From contig JAJDDU010000506.1 of NCBI GenBank assembly GCA_029260155.1, forward strand, positions 1 to 6,139: DNA of 6,139 bases, written 5' to 3'. A program made the translations under genes and the position numbers. The stretch is from Phycisphaerae bacterium (GTDB lineage Bacteria; Planctomycetota; Phycisphaerae; UBA1845). The notes beneath the pieces are model-generated. The model was not told the DNA's origin and did no database searches. It saw only the letters and a list, made by a program, of their open reading frames with translations. This document shows, piece by piece, positions 5,481 through 6,139 of the stretch; position 1 is the stretch's first letter; the number at the start of each line of letters is the position of its first letter.

Positions 5481-5957
5481 GTGTCTACCCGCGCCTTGGA
5501 CTCGATTCGCGAAGTGCTGGATCGCGAAGGGGTCGACTATCGTCTTTTGCATCACGAGCCGACGCGCACGTCGGAAGAGTCGGCGCGGGTGCGGGGGGAA
5601 AGCGTGCGCATTGGCGGCAAGGCGCTGCTGATGAAGGTCGGCGATACGTTCCGCTTGTTCGTGCTCAGTGCAGCCTTGAAGCTAGACTCGGGCGCGATTC
5701 GGGTCCGGTTCGGAATCCGCAAGATGCGCTTCGCGACGCCTGTGGAACTTGAGGACACGACCGGACTAGTGCCGGGCTCTGTCCCTCCCTTTGGTCCGCC
5801 GATTCTGCCATTTCCGCTGTACGTCGATGAGTCCATCATCGCCAACGAGCGTATCGCGTTCAACGCTGGCTCGCTGACCGATTCGATCATCATGTCGGTA
5901 GCCGACTATCAGGCGATCGCGAAACCCGAGGTGTTCCTCTTTGGTCAGCCGGCGTAA
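5481..5957 (+). CDS. YbaK/ProRS-associated-domain protein (probable aminoacyl-tRNA deacylase)
   Basis: The product has 158 residues, the usual size of stand-alone YbaK/ProX/EbsC-type proteins, which hydrolyse mischarged tRNAs such as Cys- or Ala-tRNA(Pro) in the cytoplasm. Family features seen are an N-terminal helix (LDSIREVLDREGVDYRLLHH) with EPTRTSEESA, GGKALLMKV at 45-53 with Lys47 in the place of the conserved catalytic-site lysine, LFVLSAALKLD, TPVELEDTTGLVPGSVPPFG at 86-105, and VDESIIANERIAFNAGS at 115-131. There is no signal peptide. The start is a GTG 2 nt after the TAA of the small lipoprotein gene. The only nearby purine stretches are GGAAG (13 nt away) and GAG (5 nt away), so translational coupling is likely. 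No later start would keep the N-terminal helix. Which tRNA it edits cannot be told. Its cytoplasmic role is unlike its exported operon partners. Confidence 0.9.
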   Translation: MSTRALDSIREVLDREGVDYRLLHHEPTRTSEESARVRGESVRIGGKALLMKVGDTFRLFVLSAALKLDSGAIRVRFGIRKMRFATPVELEDTTGLVPGSVPPFGPPILPFPLYVDESIIANERIAFNAGSLTDSIIMSVADYQAIAKPEVFLFGQPA

Positions 5958-6139
5958 GCCCGCGCGCTGAGCAAGAGCTGCGCCATCGCGAGGTAAACCG
6001 GAATGAGCGTGATGGCCACGGACCATTCGGCGAAGCGTCGTCCCGTCCCGTCGCGCTGCCGGCCGACGACCTCGCAGACCCAGATCACAAACGCAATCAA
6101 CGCGAATTTGTATCCGACCAGGCCGACGAGGCCGCTGCG
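5945..6139 (-). CDS. Membrane protein, C-terminal part, truncated by window edge
   Basis: Reading the minus strand from 6139 gives 64 open codons ending at TGA (5947..5945). There are two hydrophobic helices: GLVGLVGYKFALIAFVIWVC, followed by the charged loop EVVGRQRDGTGRRFAEW, and SVAITLIPVYLAMAQLLL near the end. This helix-loop-helix pattern with clustered arginines in the loop supports a real integral membrane protein. I do not recognise its family, and its start lies outside the window. The last 13 nt overlap the 3' end of the convergent YbaK-like gene. Confidence 0.75.
   Translation of the reverse strand, partial: RSGLVGLVGYKFALIAFVIWVCEVVGRQRDGTGRRFAEWSVAITLIPVYLAMAQLLLSARAYAG

Noticed and set aside
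3912..5555. Minus-strand open frame of 547 codons
   Set aside because: It is antisense to the triple-LPP20 gene and is longer than it, but has no signal peptide, no domain pattern and no ribosome binding site, and it contains long runs of Arg, His and Asp typical of a GC-rich shadow frame. The plus-strand frame has a signal peptide, a Shine-Dalgarno site and conserved internal repeats.
5766..6026. Minus-strand frame of 86 codons overlapping the YbaK-like gene
   Set aside because: It overlaps most of the 3' half of a well-supported gene and has no features. The membrane-protein frame ending at 5945 is the better minus-strand reading.
1..6139. CRISPR array, tRNA, rRNA, insertion sequence or replication origin
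   Set aside because: I saw no regularly spaced short repeats, no cloverleaf or rRNA-like sequence, no transposase frame and no terminal inverted repeat pair in the window.

Overview
The window looks like part of a GC-rich planctomycete-type genome (Planctomycetota). The best evidence is the 529-residue secreted protein at 590..2179. It combines eight calcium-loop FG-GAP/VCBS repeats with a C-terminal tail (CLTGP, then two close cysteines, then an Asp-rich EF-hand-like loop and DFAALQ) of the kind that closes many exported planctomycete proteins. Short lipoproteins, secreted repeat proteins and degenerate cohesin-like sequence fit the same picture. The taxonomic call is inferred from protein style; there is no marker gene here.

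Left part (1..2357), mainly minus strand: two tandem paralogues of an exported FG-GAP repeat protein. The first is cut by the window edge, so only its N-terminal 97 codons are present (1..292). The second is complete (590..2179). The DNA around both start codons (171..416 and 2058..2285) is nearly identical, while the adjoining mature coding sequence is clearly more diverged. This mosaic suggests gene conversion or a selectively preserved leader and signal peptide.

Middle (2180..2847): a junction with no intact gene. In order it holds the duplicated leader of the FG-GAP gene, a plus-strand fragment resembling the C-terminus of a planctomycete cohesin-like domain (2365..2565), a 16-bp perfect-stem hairpin just after that fragment's stop codon, a REP-like palindrome (2681..2715), a possible promoter, and a leader hairpin immediately ahead of the next gene's Shine-Dalgarno site.

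Right part (2848..5957), plus strand: a probable four-gene operon. It encodes a lipoprotein with a CsgG/LpoB-like domain plus TPRs, an exported protein made of three LPP20-like units, a 53-residue lipoprotein, and a YbaK-family aminoacyl-tRNA deacylase. The first three are all exported and probably act together in the envelope. The pairing of a CsgG-like lipoprotein with a triple-LPP20 protein is the most interesting candidate system in the window. The YbaK gene starts 2 nt after the small lipoprotein gene and may simply be carried along by transcription.

The right edge (5945..6139, minus strand) holds the C-terminal 64 codons of a membrane protein that converges on, and overlaps by 13 nt, the YbaK-like gene.
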